IMG/VR virus record: IMGVR_UViG_3300010354_000011
Span: 1 to 38,076 of that record
Length of the DNA: 38,076 nucleotides
Reading direction: 5' to 3' (one strand)
Origin: a virus
The notes beneath the pieces were generated by a model. The model was not told the DNA's origin and ran no database searches. It saw only the letters and a list, made by a program, of their open reading frames with translations. A program made the translations under genes and the position numbers. Below, piece after piece: positions 15,582 to 24,359 of this stretch. How positions within the stretch are numbered: the first letter of the stretch is position 1; each line of letters starts with the position of its first letter.

Positions 15582-16448
15582 TTAGAACTTAATGCCGAGG
15601 TTCTTGAGTCCGCCCAAGATACCGAGAACATTGCCGGCCGTGCCGAGGAAACCGTCGCCCGGCTGCCTCGAAGTTGTCTGCGCCGAAGTGACGGCCGGCA
15701 AGCCCGACAAGCCCGACTGAAAAATACGAAGTTGCTCGACCGGATAGCCGCGCTGTTCGAGGAAGTCGCGGTAGGCGAGGTCGAGGTTCTGCTGCGCCAT
15801 CTGCCGCTGCTGCTGGCCAACACCGCCAAGCATACCCGCGAACGCCTGCTCCTGTGCCAGCGCCTGCGGCGCTAAGGCGGCAAGCTGCCCGGCCGCGCTA
15901 AGGCGCATACCCGGCAGAGCCTGCGCCATACCGGCGGCCTGAGTGAAGCCCTGCTGATACAGGTTCGCCAGCGTCTCGGCCGTGTTCCGGTCTTCGGCGC
16001 TGGCCAACTGTGCTTCAAGCACACCGCGGCGGGTGTTGCCGAACGCACGCGACGCTGCGAGTTGCGCGCGGGTGTCGGCCTCGCGGCGAGCGCGGGCGCG
16101 CTCAAGGCGCTCCATCGTGGTGTCGATCACGTTCTGCTGGAACGGCGACATGAAACCGGCGACGTTCTGCTGGAACTGTTCCGGCCCGAAAGCTGCCGCT
16201 TGCTGTGCGGCCTGCGTAGCGGCGCCAAGCTGCTGCGAACCCACGCGGTTGGCCACGGCCTGCTGCGTAATGTCAAAGGCCTGCTGCTCAACCGGACGGA
16301 ACGCCGCAACGCGCGGCCCGCTATACGGCTGGTAAGGCAGCGAGGCTACCTGCTGGGCGGCCATGACGTTGCGCTGAAGCGCCTCTTGGATAAACGGATC
16401 GAGCGTTTGCTGCTGAGTTACCGTTGACGTTTCGCCGCCTTTTGACAT
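15582..16448 (-). CDS. Gln/Ala-rich virion protein
   Basis: A 288-residue protein, strongly helical, with many Gln and Ala residues and short aromatic motifs (SLPYQPYSGPRV). A Gly-rich hydrophobic C-terminus (GFLGTAGNVLGILGGLKNLG) could insert in membranes. Similar proteins lie after the tail genes of many podophages and are often called internal or ejection proteins. No catalytic motif is visible. ATG 16448 follows the upstream stop by two bases. Confidence 0.65.
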   Translation of the reverse strand: MSKGGETSTVTQQQTLDPFIQEALQRNVMAAQQVASLPYQPYSGPRVAAFRPVEQQAFDITQQAVANRVGSQQLGAATQAAQQAAAFGPEQFQQNVAGFMSPFQQNVIDTTMERLERARARREADTRAQLAASRAFGNTRRGVLEAQLASAEDRNTAETLANLYQQGFTQAAGMAQALPGMRLSAAGQLAALAPQALAQEQAFAGMLGGVGQQQRQMAQQNLDLAYRDFLEQRGYPVEQLRIFQSGLSGLPAVTSAQTTSRQPGDGFLGTAGNVLGILGGLKNLGIKF

Positions 16449-16450
16449 GC

Positions 16451-16822
16451 CTAGAGTTCCTTAACCACCGTAGTGCATAAATATTTGGCGCCACGGCTTT
16501 CTAATGCTCGCATCCACCCCTTTCTACCCGAAACAGATAGAGATGCACACCCCGTAGCTTTAGCATAAATTTCCATAGAATCCCACATGTCTAGCAGTTC
16601 GTCTAGTTTACCGCCAGCGAGAAAGACGTGGAGCGTCTGTCTTTTTGGATACGTGTGGAACTCCGTAATAATCGCGCTCTCTTTGCCCGGCCAAAACTGG
16701 AAGCGCCCTTTTTGCACGCCCTGCCAGATATGTTCGATGTCGTGCGTGTCATCGGCGTATTCGAGGGCGTCCTCGAGCCAAGACTTACACCGTTCGAACT
16801 CTTGTTCTAACTCCATCGTCAT
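16451..16822 (-). CDS. Putative GNAT-like small protein beside the tail genes
   Basis: A 123-residue protein from ATG 16822, which overlaps the previous stop (ATGA). The layout resembles a short acetyltransferase-like fold seen in many phages: a helical start (ELEQEFERCKSWLEDALE), a GVQKGRFQFWPG strand, a HVFLAGGKLDELLDM segment and CASLSVSGRKGWMRALES. The acetyl-CoA loop is not clear, so activity is uncertain. In related phages this gene is found in the same place, beside tail and decoration proteins. Confidence 0.5.
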   Translation of the reverse strand: MTMELEQEFERCKSWLEDALEYADDTHDIEHIWQGVQKGRFQFWPGKESAIITEFHTYPKRQTLHVFLAGGKLDELLDMWDSMEIYAKATGCASLSVSGRKGWMRALESRGAKYLCTTVVKEL

Positions 16823-17439
16823 TGGTGTATCTGCTCTACGTACACCTCGCAAGACGGCGATGCCGGAGCAAAAGCCGTTGCGCTTGTCGGGGACAGCGTC
16901 ACGTCGGTGCTGCTCGCGGCCCAGTATAGTTCGAGATAATCGCCCGCCGCCAAGGAGAAAGTGTCTTCGCGCGACAAGGTTTGGTACTCAGTGTTGGCGT
17001 GCATTGTCCGGACGAACGCGCTGTTGGCGACATCCGCCCCGTTCTTCCGCCACCAGAAGTATACCGTCTTATCGCTGGCAGAACCGGAGATAAACTGGAA
17101 CTTAGAGTAACACCGATACAGCCCGGCGTAGGTCACGACGATGCGCGACGCCGGAGACCCCAGCGCCACATTCTGCGAGATCACTGTCGAGTCCAACGGG
17201 ATCGACTGCGCCGTATTCGCGGTGGTGATCGCCAGCGATGTTGTGCGCAGGAACTCGGCTCGGCCGGGGGCCTGAATATACCGCGTCGTCTCGATGTTCG
17301 TCAGGATTAGATCGGCCGGATCGTCGATACGCACGTCTTGGCCGCGCTTGTAGTTCTGGCTGTCCGCTTGTTCGATCAGCCGGTTGCGCTGGTTCTCGTG
17401 GGACGACAGATAGTCCTGCGGAGGAACGGGGAGTTTCAT
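16819..17439 (-). CDS. C1q/jelly-roll-like virion protein
   Basis: A 206-residue protein. The first 60 residues (MKLPVPPQDYLSSHENQRNR and onward) form a polar attachment region. Residues 75-200 match the phage C1q/TNF-like jelly roll: GLYRCYSKFQFISGSASD, VYFWWRKNGADVANS, and GDYLELYWAASSTDV. It is probably a trimeric receptor-binding or capsid/tail decoration protein. The start overlaps the preceding stop (ATGA), tying it to the tail gene upstream. Confidence 0.7.
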   Translation of the reverse strand: MKLPVPPQDYLSSHENQRNRLIEQADSQNYKRGQDVRIDDPADLILTNIETTRYIQAPGRAEFLRTTSLAITTANTAQSIPLDSTVISQNVALGSPASRIVVTYAGLYRCYSKFQFISGSASDKTVYFWWRKNGADVANSAFVRTMHANTEYQTLSREDTFSLAAGDYLELYWAASSTDVTLSPTSATAFAPASPSCEVYVEQIHQ

Positions 17440-18911
17440 CGGCGCCCGCCCGGCTGCGCGTTAAGTCGCATCGTCCCGACACGCCAGTCGGTGTTGGGCG
17501 AAGCCGTCAAACGCATATTGATCTGGCGCCCGTTGAAGCGCACCGACGTTGGATTCGTCATTGAGTACGGCCCGTAAGACCGCTCTGTGGCGTTCGGATA
17601 GTAGCGCGAGAAGAACGTGGCGGTCACGTCGCCTTGGTTGCGCTCATCCGGAATGAGTTCGTTTACGTAGTAGACGTTGTCGCCGTTGCCGATCTGCACC
17701 GGCCCGCTCTCGACATAGACCGTGCTGCCGGCGTGGTTGACGCCAACTTCGTGGTCGTAGAGAATACCGTCCGTCCCGACGAAGATCGGGTTCGAGAACA
17801 CGCCGCGGTCCGTCCCGGCCGAGCGCGCCATTGTCCCGACCGACCAGTAGTTGTCGGCGTAGTTCCACATGACGTAGCGGTCGTTCTCCTGCGAACTGGC
17901 TGAGGGGTAGAACCACCACACTTCGTTGAACTGCGAGTTGTTGACCGCGCAGACTTTGCTCAACTGAGCGGTATTGATGTCGGAGAACACATAGTCCGAC
18001 ACTTCGCACGCCAGCGGTTTGATGTAACCGTCGTAGGTGAAGAAGCCACGCGTGCTCATCCAGACCGCGAAGTTGTCCTGCACAGCAATCGCGTTCGGCC
18101 CCGGAATACCGCAGGCTCGGCCGACATACTCAGACTGGTAGACGAACGGCTGGCCGACATAGGACACGACGTGCGCGTCGATATCGGTGAGAACGAGGAT
18201 TTGGCCGCGGACGCGCTTGCCGACAATGATCCGCCCGCCCGTTTGCAGTTCGATGCTGCCGGCGAGGTTGGATGACGACGGCGTCCAGACCGTGTTGTTC
18301 TCAAGGTCGGACCAGCTAATCAGGCGCGGGTCGCCGCCGGCGCCCAGCGCGAATAGCGCGCGCTCGTTGGACACAAGAATCGCCGTGTTGCCGGTAGGGG
18401 CGTTGGCCACGACTGCGGCCTTGTTGGCCGGGTTGAGTTGCCACTCGTAAATCTTACCGTCGTAGTTCGAGCAGCCGACCAGATACTCGCCCCACGTATC
18501 CAGCGACCACGTCGTCGCCGGAGTGACGGAGCCAACGTCGGGGCGCGGAACGCCGTAAAAGCCGTAGCTGTAGGTGCCCGTGCCGTAGCCCCCGCCAACG
18601 GTCGCGTCGGCGTTGCCGGGGGTAAACCCCGTCGGCGTGATGTCGGTGATGACGGACGACTGAGAGATAGCGTAGAGTTTGGAGTGCGTCCCAACCGCAA
18701 GGTGGCGTGTGGCGCTGTTGTCGCGCCACGTCAGAATGGCGCGGGGCTTTCCGGTAAGAGCGGTGGAGGTGCGCTGCTGCCACCCACCAACGGGGCGCAT
18801 CATCCCTTCGACCCAGCGCACAAGGTTGCCGTCGAACCACCGGCCCGCGGCGTCGAGTTCGGTCCCGTTCTTGTACATGCCCGGCGGCAACTTAATCGGA
18901 AGAAGGGTCAT
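17436..18911 (-). CDS. Tail protein resembling P22 gp10 (packaged DNA stabilisation)
   Basis: A 491-residue, beta-rich protein with repeated W/G/Y motifs: NGTELDAAGRWFDGNLVRWV at the start, WRDNSATRHLAVGTHSKLY, a WGEYLVGC region, SNERALFALGAGGDPR, SYVGQPFVYQSEYVG and MSTRGFFTYDGYI. The pattern fits a beta-propeller like the P22 gp10 tail plug. It is typical of podophages with P22-type portals. It follows the lysis genes and overlaps the C1q-like gene. The call rests on pattern resemblance, not on a verified match. Confidence 0.65.
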   Translation of the reverse strand: MTLLPIKLPPGMYKNGTELDAAGRWFDGNLVRWVEGMMRPVGGWQQRTSTALTGKPRAILTWRDNSATRHLAVGTHSKLYAISQSSVITDITPTGFTPGNADATVGGGYGTGTYSYGFYGVPRPDVGSVTPATTWSLDTWGEYLVGCSNYDGKIYEWQLNPANKAAVVANAPTGNTAILVSNERALFALGAGGDPRLISWSDLENNTVWTPSSSNLAGSIELQTGGRIIVGKRVRGQILVLTDIDAHVVSYVGQPFVYQSEYVGRACGIPGPNAIAVQDNFAVWMSTRGFFTYDGYIKPLACEVSDYVFSDINTAQLSKVCAVNNSQFNEVWWFYPSASSQENDRYVMWNYADNYWSVGTMARSAGTDRGVFSNPIFVGTDGILYDHEVGVNHAGSTVYVESGPVQIGNGDNVYYVNELIPDERNQGDVTATFFSRYYPNATERSYGPYSMTNPTSVRFNGRQINMRLTASPNTDWRVGTMRLNAQPGGRR

Positions 18912-18950
18912 CGGCGCTACCTAGAAATGTATCCCCGCCTTATAACAGCT

Positions 18951-19211
18951 TTACTTCTGTTTGACAGCCTCTAGCCAAGCCTCGACTGTCAAGCGATGCT
19001 TTACGCTACACTCGGCGTAGCGGATGAGAAGTTCGTTCTCCCACAGTACTCGCTCAGGATCAATCAGCGGGGAAGGAACGTTCGGCAGTTCTCGGCACGG
19101 CGTCTCAAGGTTCACCGGCGGCGGCGGCATTGGCGAAATCGACACCGCTTTGGAGCAGCCCGACAACGCTATCAGGAGCAGCACAATCAGCAGCAGGTAC
19201 AGGAATCTCAC
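18951..19211 (-). CDS. Rz1: Rz1-like outer-membrane spanin lipoprotein
   Basis: An 86-residue lipoprotein inside the end of Rz, read in another frame. GTG 19211 opens a signal peptide (RFLYLLLIVLLLIALSGC) whose LSGC lipobox would be cut and lipidated at the cysteine. A Pro-rich stretch (SISPMPPPPV) follows, as in o-spanins. The C-terminal half is helical. With Rz it fuses the inner and outer membranes at lysis. Upstream in-frame ATG codons exist but lie in Rz. The lipobox makes the identity firm; the exact start is less so. Confidence 0.85.
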   Translation of the reverse strand: MRFLYLLLIVLLLIALSGCSKAVSISPMPPPPVNLETPCRELPNVPSPLIDPERVLWENELLIRYAECSVKHRLTVEAWLEAVKQK

Positions 19212-19458
19212 GGTATATCGTCCGTATTCCTGCGGCACGGGCGGCCCCCACTGCATCGGCATTATCTTTTGCGGCTTCGAAATCTCGTCCTTTTTGGTCC
19301 AGCGCATAGCGCATCTCCCGTTCTTTCTTGGCCGCTTTTTCAATAGCCTTAGCGTAGGCGGCGTCGCATTGCCAGTCGCGCACCTTGTAGCCCGCACCCG
19401 CAGCAAGAACGAGCGCAATCGCGCCGCCGTACAAGAAGATGGGGTTGGGAAAAATCAC
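19105..19458 (-). CDS. Rz: Rz-like inner-membrane spanin
   Basis: A 117-residue i-spanin starting at GTG 19458, overlapping the preceding stop (GTGA). A short N-terminal membrane anchor (IFLYGGAIALVLAAGAGYKV) is followed by a charged coiled coil (AAYAKAIEKAAKKEREMRYA) that reaches across the periplasm. Rz1 starts inside this gene in another frame, the nested arrangement of many Gram-negative phages. It acts after the holin and endolysin. Confidence 0.85.
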   Translation of the reverse strand: MIFPNPIFLYGGAIALVLAAGAGYKVRDWQCDAAYAKAIEKAAKKEREMRYALDQKGRDFEAAKDNADAVGAARAAGIRTIYREIPVPAADCAAPDSVVGLLQSGVDFANAAAAGEP

Positions 19459-19604
19459 TTGCTATTCCAGAGATCAAACAGGCTGCGCACCTTTTCCTCG
19501 ACCACGCCGAGCCGCACTTCCATCTTGGCAAGCACGATCACCAGCGTGACGAAGGCAAGCAGGATAGGCCAGATCGCCCCGATTATGGCGGCGATCTCAC
19601 TCAT
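19455..19604 (-). CDS. 49-residue membrane protein of the lysis cassette
   Basis: ATG 19604 follows the upstream stop region (an ATGATG doublet, so 19607 is also possible). One membrane helix (IGAIWPILLAFVTLVIVL) is followed by a short amphipathic coil (MEVRLGVVEEKVRSLFDL). The layout matches small holins, antiholins or XhlA-like proteins. It lies between the likely holin and Rz. Confidence 0.6.
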   Translation of the reverse strand: MSEIAAIIGAIWPILLAFVTLVIVLAKMEVRLGVVEEKVRSLFDLWNSK

Positions 19605-19764
19605 CATCCTGCCCTTCCGGCACCATGACGCCGATCACCCCGGCGAGACCGGCGAGAATATCCCACGGCCACGGCAGGGCAGAGGCGACAGTAAACGCGC
19701 CGACGATGGCAACCCATGAGCTGCGCTCCTTGAGGCGCGCCTTGAGATACTTGAGAGCATTCAT
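19597..19764 (-). CDS. Putative holin
   Basis: A 55-residue protein from ATG 19764, overlapping the endolysin stop (ATGA). Its basic N-terminus (MNALKYLKARLKERSS) is followed by a hydrophobic stretch that can form one or two membrane helices (WVAIVGAFTVASA, then ILAGLAGVIGVMV), ending in an acidic tail. Size, topology and position right after the endolysin fit a holin, which would make the membrane hole that releases it. No sequence family is assigned. Confidence 0.6.
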   Translation of the reverse strand: MNALKYLKARLKERSSWVAIVGAFTVASALPWPWDILAGLAGVIGVMVPEGQDDE

Positions 19765-20399
19765 GATCCGCTCCTATACAATGCAGCTTCCGCCTCGCGG
19801 CGGCGGGTAAGACCGCGCAACACTTTGCCGCCAGCCTTGTTCCACATCAAGAACGCCTTTTCCGCAGCAGGGAAATCTCCGGCGTTGTGCTTGCGCAGGA
19901 CAGTCGAACGGGCGAAGGCAGCGGGGCCGATGTTGTAGGTCAGACAGACCATCGCATCAAACTGTGCTTGGCTGGCGGGGTTGCCGCCGAGACCATCAAG
20001 CACAGCCCTCTCGAACTGCGCAAGATGCTGCTCGAAGCGGGTGTCGCACTGCTCTTTCGTCCAGACCGTGCCTTTGCCGATCTTACCGCCGTTGAACGGG
20101 TCGTTGCCCGTGCTGCCCCAGCCAATCGTCCAGACACCTGCCGGGCAAAGATAGGCTTCGACCTTGCCGTCAGGGCGCACCTTGGCGCAGCCCTCGAACT
20201 GGTGCATCAGGTCGATACCTGCTTTACTCGTCTTGCGGGCGGGGTGGGTCACGGGCGGCAAGACGACCTCCGGCTTGACAGAAATGTTGAGAGCCTTGTC
20301 CACCTCGGCCATAGGATCAGGCTTGGCGGGCTTGGGCTTGGGGCGAATGTCGATATTGCGCCCCACCTCTAACATCCGACTAAAGAGATGGCGCATCAT
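19761..20399 (-). CDS. Endolysin, GH24 (T4-type lysozyme) family
   Basis: A 212-residue lysozyme from ATG 20399, overlapping the previous stop (ATGA). An N-terminal extension of about 75 residues rich in Pro/Lys (IRPKPKPAKPDPMAEVDK) precedes the catalytic domain. The GH24 core shows the glutamate in HQFEGC and then YLCPAGVWTIGWGSTG, in which the usual aspartate is replaced by cysteine, as in many phage GH24 enzymes, and the threonine is kept. NIGPAAFARSTVLRKHNAGD and a terminal RRREAEAALY complete the fold. No signal peptide is seen, so release needs the holin. Confidence 0.9.
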   Translation of the reverse strand: MMRHLFSRMLEVGRNIDIRPKPKPAKPDPMAEVDKALNISVKPEVVLPPVTHPARKTSKAGIDLMHQFEGCAKVRPDGKVEAYLCPAGVWTIGWGSTGNDPFNGGKIGKGTVWTKEQCDTRFEQHLAQFERAVLDGLGGNPASQAQFDAMVCLTYNIGPAAFARSTVLRKHNAGDFPAAEKAFLMWNKAGGKVLRGLTRRREAEAALYRSGS

Positions 20400-20656
20400 T
20401 TCGTCTTGTCCTCCTTGCCCTCCAGCCGCTTGAAGATCGTGCCGAGCGTGTTGTCCAGCTTGTCGAAGCCTTTCTCCATGTCGGACTTGAGGGCCTTCAT
20501 GTCCTCGCGCCAATCGTCCTTGGTCACGTAGGTCTTGGGCATATCACGAACGTCACTGTCGAGACGCTCGATGGCCTTCGTCATAGTATTCAGCACCCAA
20601 CCGCCGAAGAAGCCAGCGGCACCGAGAACGATATTAAAGAGAAGCTGATAATCCAT
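20396..20656 (-). CDS. Membrane-anchored coiled-coil protein, lysis cassette
   Basis: An 86-residue protein: residues 4-24 form a membrane helix (LLFNIVLGAAGFFGGWVL), then there is a charged coiled coil (YVTKDDWREDMKALKSDMEK). This type of protein stands beside endolysins in many phages and is thought to be a holin, antiholin or lysis accessory. The stop overlaps the endolysin start. Confidence 0.65.
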   Translation of the reverse strand: MDYQLLFNIVLGAAGFFGGWVLNTMTKAIERLDSDVRDMPKTYVTKDDWREDMKALKSDMEKGFDKLDNTLGTIFKRLEGKEDKTK

Positions 20657-20688
20657 GACGAAGGCTACCCAATTTTAGCAGGAGACGA

Positions 20689-21015
20689 TTATGCCCAGGG
20701 CAGGGCGGGGGTCACGACCGGCGGGTTAACGAGCGCCGCGATCTGGTCCGCCACGCTCTCTTCATAAGCCGCAACCTGTTCTTCGCCCAGAGCATCCTTC
20801 ACCCAGCCGATCACCTGCGCTTCGGTCAGGTCGGCGTAGGGGGTGAAGGTCGCTTCGGGATCGAGCGTGAGTCCGGCAGCGCCGTATACGCCGGAGGCGT
20901 GTTCGCCGTCGATACCAGTAAGCGTCCAATGGACGGCGAAGACAACGTCGGTGTGGCCTTCATATTCGGGGTAAGCGTCCATCTGCACGACGGACCAAAT
21001 GTAGGTAGTGGTCAT
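20689..21015 (-). CDS. Small protein downstream of the tail fibre (DUF7936-like)
   Basis: A 108-residue protein. The N-terminal half (TYIWSVVQMDAYPEYEGHTD) is a beta-rich domain often found after phage tail-fibre genes. The C-terminal half is helical (DLTEAQVIGWVKDALGEEQV). Its role may be in fibre assembly or as a minor virion part; the DUF assignment is from memory. Confidence 0.6.
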   Translation of the reverse strand: MTTTYIWSVVQMDAYPEYEGHTDVVFAVHWTLTGIDGEHASGVYGAAGLTLDPEATFTPYADLTEAQVIGWVKDALGEEQVAAYEESVADQIAALVNPPVVTPALPWA

Positions 21016-21031
21016 AGCTTAGTTTCCTTCG

Positions 21032-22672
21032 TTAGTGCAGATCAACCCACGCCCCGGCTGCGCGGACTTGGAGTTTATCGGTGCTGGTGTTGTAGAGCAT
21101 CAAACCGTTTGGCGGACTGCTTATCGCATCGCGCTGCGCGGTAGTCATGCGCGGCGGGAGAAACCCGGAAGTGGTCGAAGACACATCCAACCGAGCCGCA
21201 GCGGACGGGCTGCTGGTGCCGATCCCGACGTTGCCGCTGCTGTCCATGCGCATACGTTCGGTGTAAGTCCCGCCGCCGGTTGCATCGTTGCTGAACAGCG
21301 TATTGCCTCCCGCAGTTTGAATGCGGAAGCCCTTGTTGCTGTCGCTGCTGTCGCGCCATGTTTGGAATGGCTGGAAACCGGTAATCCGAATAGCGTCTTG
21401 CGCGACAACATCTAGTCTACTGCCCGGCGAACTCGTCCCGATCCCGACGTTGCCGCTGGCGTCGATGCGAGCGCGTTCGACGTTAGAGGTGAAGAACTGA
21501 GTTATAGAGCTTGCGATCCGAATGGGGTAAGACGCAACGCCCGGCGCTGTGCTTTCAATCGTGCCGCCGTTCGTGGTGTCAAACGAGAAGCCGAGGTTGC
21601 CGGAGAACTGCCCCGGCGATCCGATCAACACAGACGATGCGTCCCACGCCGTGCCCAGCGTGCGCGAACCAGTTATCGCTACGCCAAGCCGCCCAGTGGG
21701 GTTGGTGGTGCCGATCCCGACGTTGCCGCTGGCGTCGATGCGCATGCGTTCTGATGCAGCAGGGTTACTGAAAACCATGTTGCCAGCAGCGGAGGCGGAG
21801 ATAGTCGCATTCCACGAGCCTTGGCTTTCGAGCGCAAAGGTCGCTGTTCCCGCCGACTGCTTCGACAGGACCATATCACCCAGCGCCGCGTTAATCGTTC
21901 CGCCGCCGATAAGTACCTTGCCGCTGCTATCAACCCGGAACCGCTCACTGCCAGCCGTCGAGAAAGCAATCGCGTCGGAGGAGGGCGACCACATGCCGGT
22001 GTTGGTGTTGGTGGTGAAGCCATAGGCTACCGCGCCCACAGTCCCCTTGCCGGTGGCGATGCTGGTCGCGGAGGCAACGCCGAGGGTCGGCGTGACGAAG
22101 GTAGGGGAGTTGCTCAGCACCACGGAGCCGGTGCCGGTCGAGGTGGTCACGCCCGTACCGCCACGCGCCACAGGCAAAGTCCCGGTCGTGCCCGCGTCAA
22201 TCGGCAAACCCGTCGCGTTTGTCAGCGTAGCAGAGGACGGCGTACCGAGGGCCGGCGTCACAAGAGTCGGCGAGGTGGACAGAACAACGCTGCCCGTGCC
22301 GGTCGAGGTGGTCACGCCCGTACCGCCGTTGGCGACAGGCAGAGTTCCGGTGACGCCCGTGGTCAAAGGCAAACCGGTCGCATTGGTAAGGGTCACGGCA
22401 GACGGCGTGCCAAGGTTCGGCGTGGTCAAGGTCGGCGAAGTCGCAAGGACGACATTGCCCGTGCCGGTCTTGCTGGTGCCGTTCACGGTTCCGCTGATAG
22501 TCAGCGTCTTGCCGCTGCCCACATTGAGGCCGACGCTCGTCCCGGTTCCGTCGCCCTTAAAGATCGCATCAACAAGGTCGAGGTCCGTGTTGAGCTTCGT
22601 ACCCCAAGTATCGGCGCTGGCACCGACTTCAGGCTTCGTAAGACCGAGGTTCGTCGTAGTAGTATCAGCCAT
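21032..22672 (-). CDS. Tail fibre / receptor-binding protein
   Basis: A 546-residue fibre. The N-terminal 40 residues ([20 protein letters not shown]) are the common phage-fibre attachment domain. Two tandem copies of a [14 protein letters not shown] type repeat with SPTL and LGTPS motifs form the shaft. The distal part carries three [15 protein letters not shown] motifs and one variant, typical of beta-helical fibres, and ends in a W-V-D-L-H tip. No S74 chaperone domain is visible. It probably contacts the host surface. Confidence 0.85.
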   Translation of the reverse strand: MADTTTTNLGLTKPEVGASADTWGTKLNTDLDLVDAIFKGDGTGTSVGLNVGSGKTLTISGTVNGTSKTGTGNVVLATSPTLTTPNLGTPSAVTLTNATGLPLTTGVTGTLPVANGGTGVTTSTGTGSVVLSTSPTLVTPALGTPSSATLTNATGLPIDAGTTGTLPVARGGTGVTTSTGTGSVVLSNSPTFVTPTLGVASATSIATGKGTVGAVAYGFTTNTNTGMWSPSSDAIAFSTAGSERFRVDSSGKVLIGGGTINAALGDMVLSKQSAGTATFALESQGSWNATISASAAGNMVFSNPAASERMRIDASGNVGIGTTNPTGRLGVAITGSRTLGTAWDASSVLIGSPGQFSGNLGFSFDTTNGGTIESTAPGVASYPIRIASSITQFFTSNVERARIDASGNVGIGTSSPGSRLDVVAQDAIRITGFQPFQTWRDSSDSNKGFRIQTAGGNTLFSNDATGGGTYTERMRMDSSGNVGIGTSSPSAAARLDVSSTTSGFLPPRMTTAQRDAISSPPNGLMLYNTSTDKLQVRAAGAWVDLH

Positions 22673-22680
22673 GTTTTACC

Positions 22681-23343
22681 TCATGCGGCCAGAGAGTCCG
22701 GGAATACCCTAGGCGTCCAAGTCTCGTTTGTATCAGAAATTTTAGTCCAAGTCTCGCCCGTTACAGGATTCGGCGTCCATGTTTCGGGCGTAATTGAATT
22801 AGCGGTCCACGTTATAGCAGTGCCGGACTGCGGCGTCCACGTCTCTGGTGTTACGGGAACAGGTTCCCATTTCTCTACCGCAACAATAGTTACACTTGAT
22901 ACTGCCGTAGTGGCGGCGCCTGTTGACTGCACACGATTGGCGGTCGGCGTAACGCTACTCTGGGCGGTGATCTCAACCGCAGCAAGGATAGTAATCTGCG
23001 CTTCAACACTGACCGTCGCAGTGGCGCTAGATGTGGCTTCAGCTTCACGAACACGCGTGGCGCTGACAGTCCCAGTCGCGGAAGCCGACGAGGCAATGGC
23101 CGCTTCGCGGACGCGCGTAGCAGACGCAGTTACGGTCGCAGCGGCCGAAGACGCAATCTCGGCGGTGCGTACACGCGTAGCCGAGGGCGACACAGTTGCG
23201 GCCGCGCTAACCGCGACAACGGCGTCCTTAACGATAAGTCCGGCTGCGGTAACGGACGACGTGGCGGTTACGGTAACTTGACCCTCTAAGGGGTCAATAC
23301 CGTAACTACCTATGCCGTATAAGCCGCTACCATAGCCGGACAT
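22681..23343 (-). CDS. Tandem-repeat minor tail protein
   Basis: A 220-residue protein beginning MSGYGSGLYGIGSYGIDP, a Gly/Tyr-rich opening common in phage tail proteins. Residues from about 46 hold at least three tandem 20-residue repeats (SAAATVSPSATRVRTAEIAS type). The C-terminal quarter has five roughly 10-residue WT repeats (ETWTPNPVTG type). It follows the tail adaptor genes and precedes the fibre. A structural tail or fibre-attachment role is likely; no enzymatic function is indicated. Confidence 0.65.
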   Translation of the reverse strand: MSGYGSGLYGIGSYGIDPLEGQVTVTATSSVTAAGLIVKDAVVAVSAAATVSPSATRVRTAEIASSAAATVTASATRVREAAIASSASATGTVSATRVREAEATSSATATVSVEAQITILAAVEITAQSSVTPTANRVQSTGAATTAVSSVTIVAVEKWEPVPVTPETWTPQSGTAITWTANSITPETWTPNPVTGETWTKISDTNETWTPRVFPDSLAA

Positions 23344-23346
23344 CTA

Positions 23347-23727
23347 TCAGTCCAGATTGATGTCGAAGTCGCCCGCAGGGATGCGGAACACATCGCCGTT
23401 GTCGATGGTCTTCGAAGTCGTCAGCGCGCCGTAGGCCAGAAGGTTACCGCCCGACACCGCGTCGTAGATCGCGGCGTAAGTGATCGTACCCCACGAAGCC
23501 GTCGCAGTCGGAAACTCGACCGCCGCTGTGTTCGAGGCTTGGCTGCCCGTCACGGTGAACGCGATAGTCTGCCGGGCGTAGGAACCACCCGACACTTCCG
23601 TCCCGGAACCCGTCTCGCCGGGGTTGCTGGTGAACAGCCCGACATAAAGGGTGGCCGGCGCAGTGTAGGGGGTGGCGCCGAAGACGTGGCCGAGAACCTT
23701 GTTCTCAAGAAAGTTGGAGAATGACAC
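23347..23727 (-). CDS. Minor tail/decoration protein
   Basis: A 126-residue beta-rich protein of a type widespread in phages: MSFSNFLENKVLGHVFGAT opening, PATLYVGLFTSNPGETGS, a GGSYARQ motif, and a WGTITYAAIYDAVSGG segment. It is found just after the head-tail adaptor in many genomes and is probably a virion surface or tail part. Confidence 0.65.
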   Translation of the reverse strand: MSFSNFLENKVLGHVFGATPYTAPATLYVGLFTSNPGETGSGTEVSGGSYARQTIAFTVTGSQASNTAAVEFPTATASWGTITYAAIYDAVSGGNLLAYGALTTSKTIDNGDVFRIPAGDFDINLD

Positions 23728-23738
23728 GGCGCTGTTCC

Positions 23739-24359
23739 TTAACCAAACGTGCGGATACGGGCTTTAAGTTTTGACGAGCCGATGCGGGCGCGTTCGTCGG
23801 CCAGCATCATATCATCGACGAACCTCTGATACAGCCCCGCCCAAGTGCCGACACGCTCGTCTTCCTTCAGATAGGGCGAAGACTGCACAAGCGCCCCATA
23901 CAGATAGATGTCCGGACTTTCCGTCAGCAGCCAGTTCGTCGTGTTGCTATCCGACAGGGCAGGGATTTTCGCGTAGTACAGAAGCTCCGCGCTGTAGCTT
24001 GTGTTCGGCGGGGGGATGACTTGGAACTGCTGCCCGACCATCGTGAACATCAGCGGCTGGTTGGCGACACTGTACTTAAGGCGCTCTTCCGCGGCCTGTT
24101 CCGGCGTCACGTAGAGCAACGGCGTAATCGGGTCGGTGTTCAACTGGAAACGAATGTTTTCCAGCCAATCCGCCGGCACCGCGAAATACGGGGTATCGAC
24201 AGTCGCATCGGACCGCGTCACCATCTTGCGATGACGGATCGTGCGATTGAACTGGGCCTCGGCCAGTGAGATAAAATTGGGGATGACCGCGTCGAGGTCG
24301 TCTCGGTTGAGCCAATCCCCGATGGCAGACTTAAGTTCTGCGTAGGTCGTAATAGCCAT
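23739..24359 (-). CDS. Head-tail adaptor (gp4-like tail accessory) protein
   Basis: A 206-residue protein from ATG 24359, which overlaps the previous TAA (TAATG). It opens MAITTYAELKSAIGDWLNRD and continues with LPADWLENIRFQ-like and LLYVTPEQAAEERLKY segments, then NTTNWLLTESPDIYLYGAL, a strongly conserved pattern of phage adaptor proteins. It forms the ring joining portal and tail. Confidence 0.8.
   Translation of the reverse strand: MAITTYAELKSAIGDWLNRDDLDAVIPNFISLAEAQFNRTIRHRKMVTRSDATVDTPYFAVPADWLENIRFQLNTDPITPLLYVTPEQAAEERLKYSVANQPLMFTMVGQQFQVIPPPNTSYSAELLYYAKIPALSDSNTTNWLLTESPDIYLYGALVQSSPYLKEDERVGTWAGLYQRFVDDMMLADERARIGSSKLKARIRTFG

Noticed and set aside
21821-23281. Plus-strand open frame (486 codons) antisense to the tail fibre and repeat protein
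   Set aside because: It is Arg/Gly-rich with no motif and mirrors the fibre and repeat codons.
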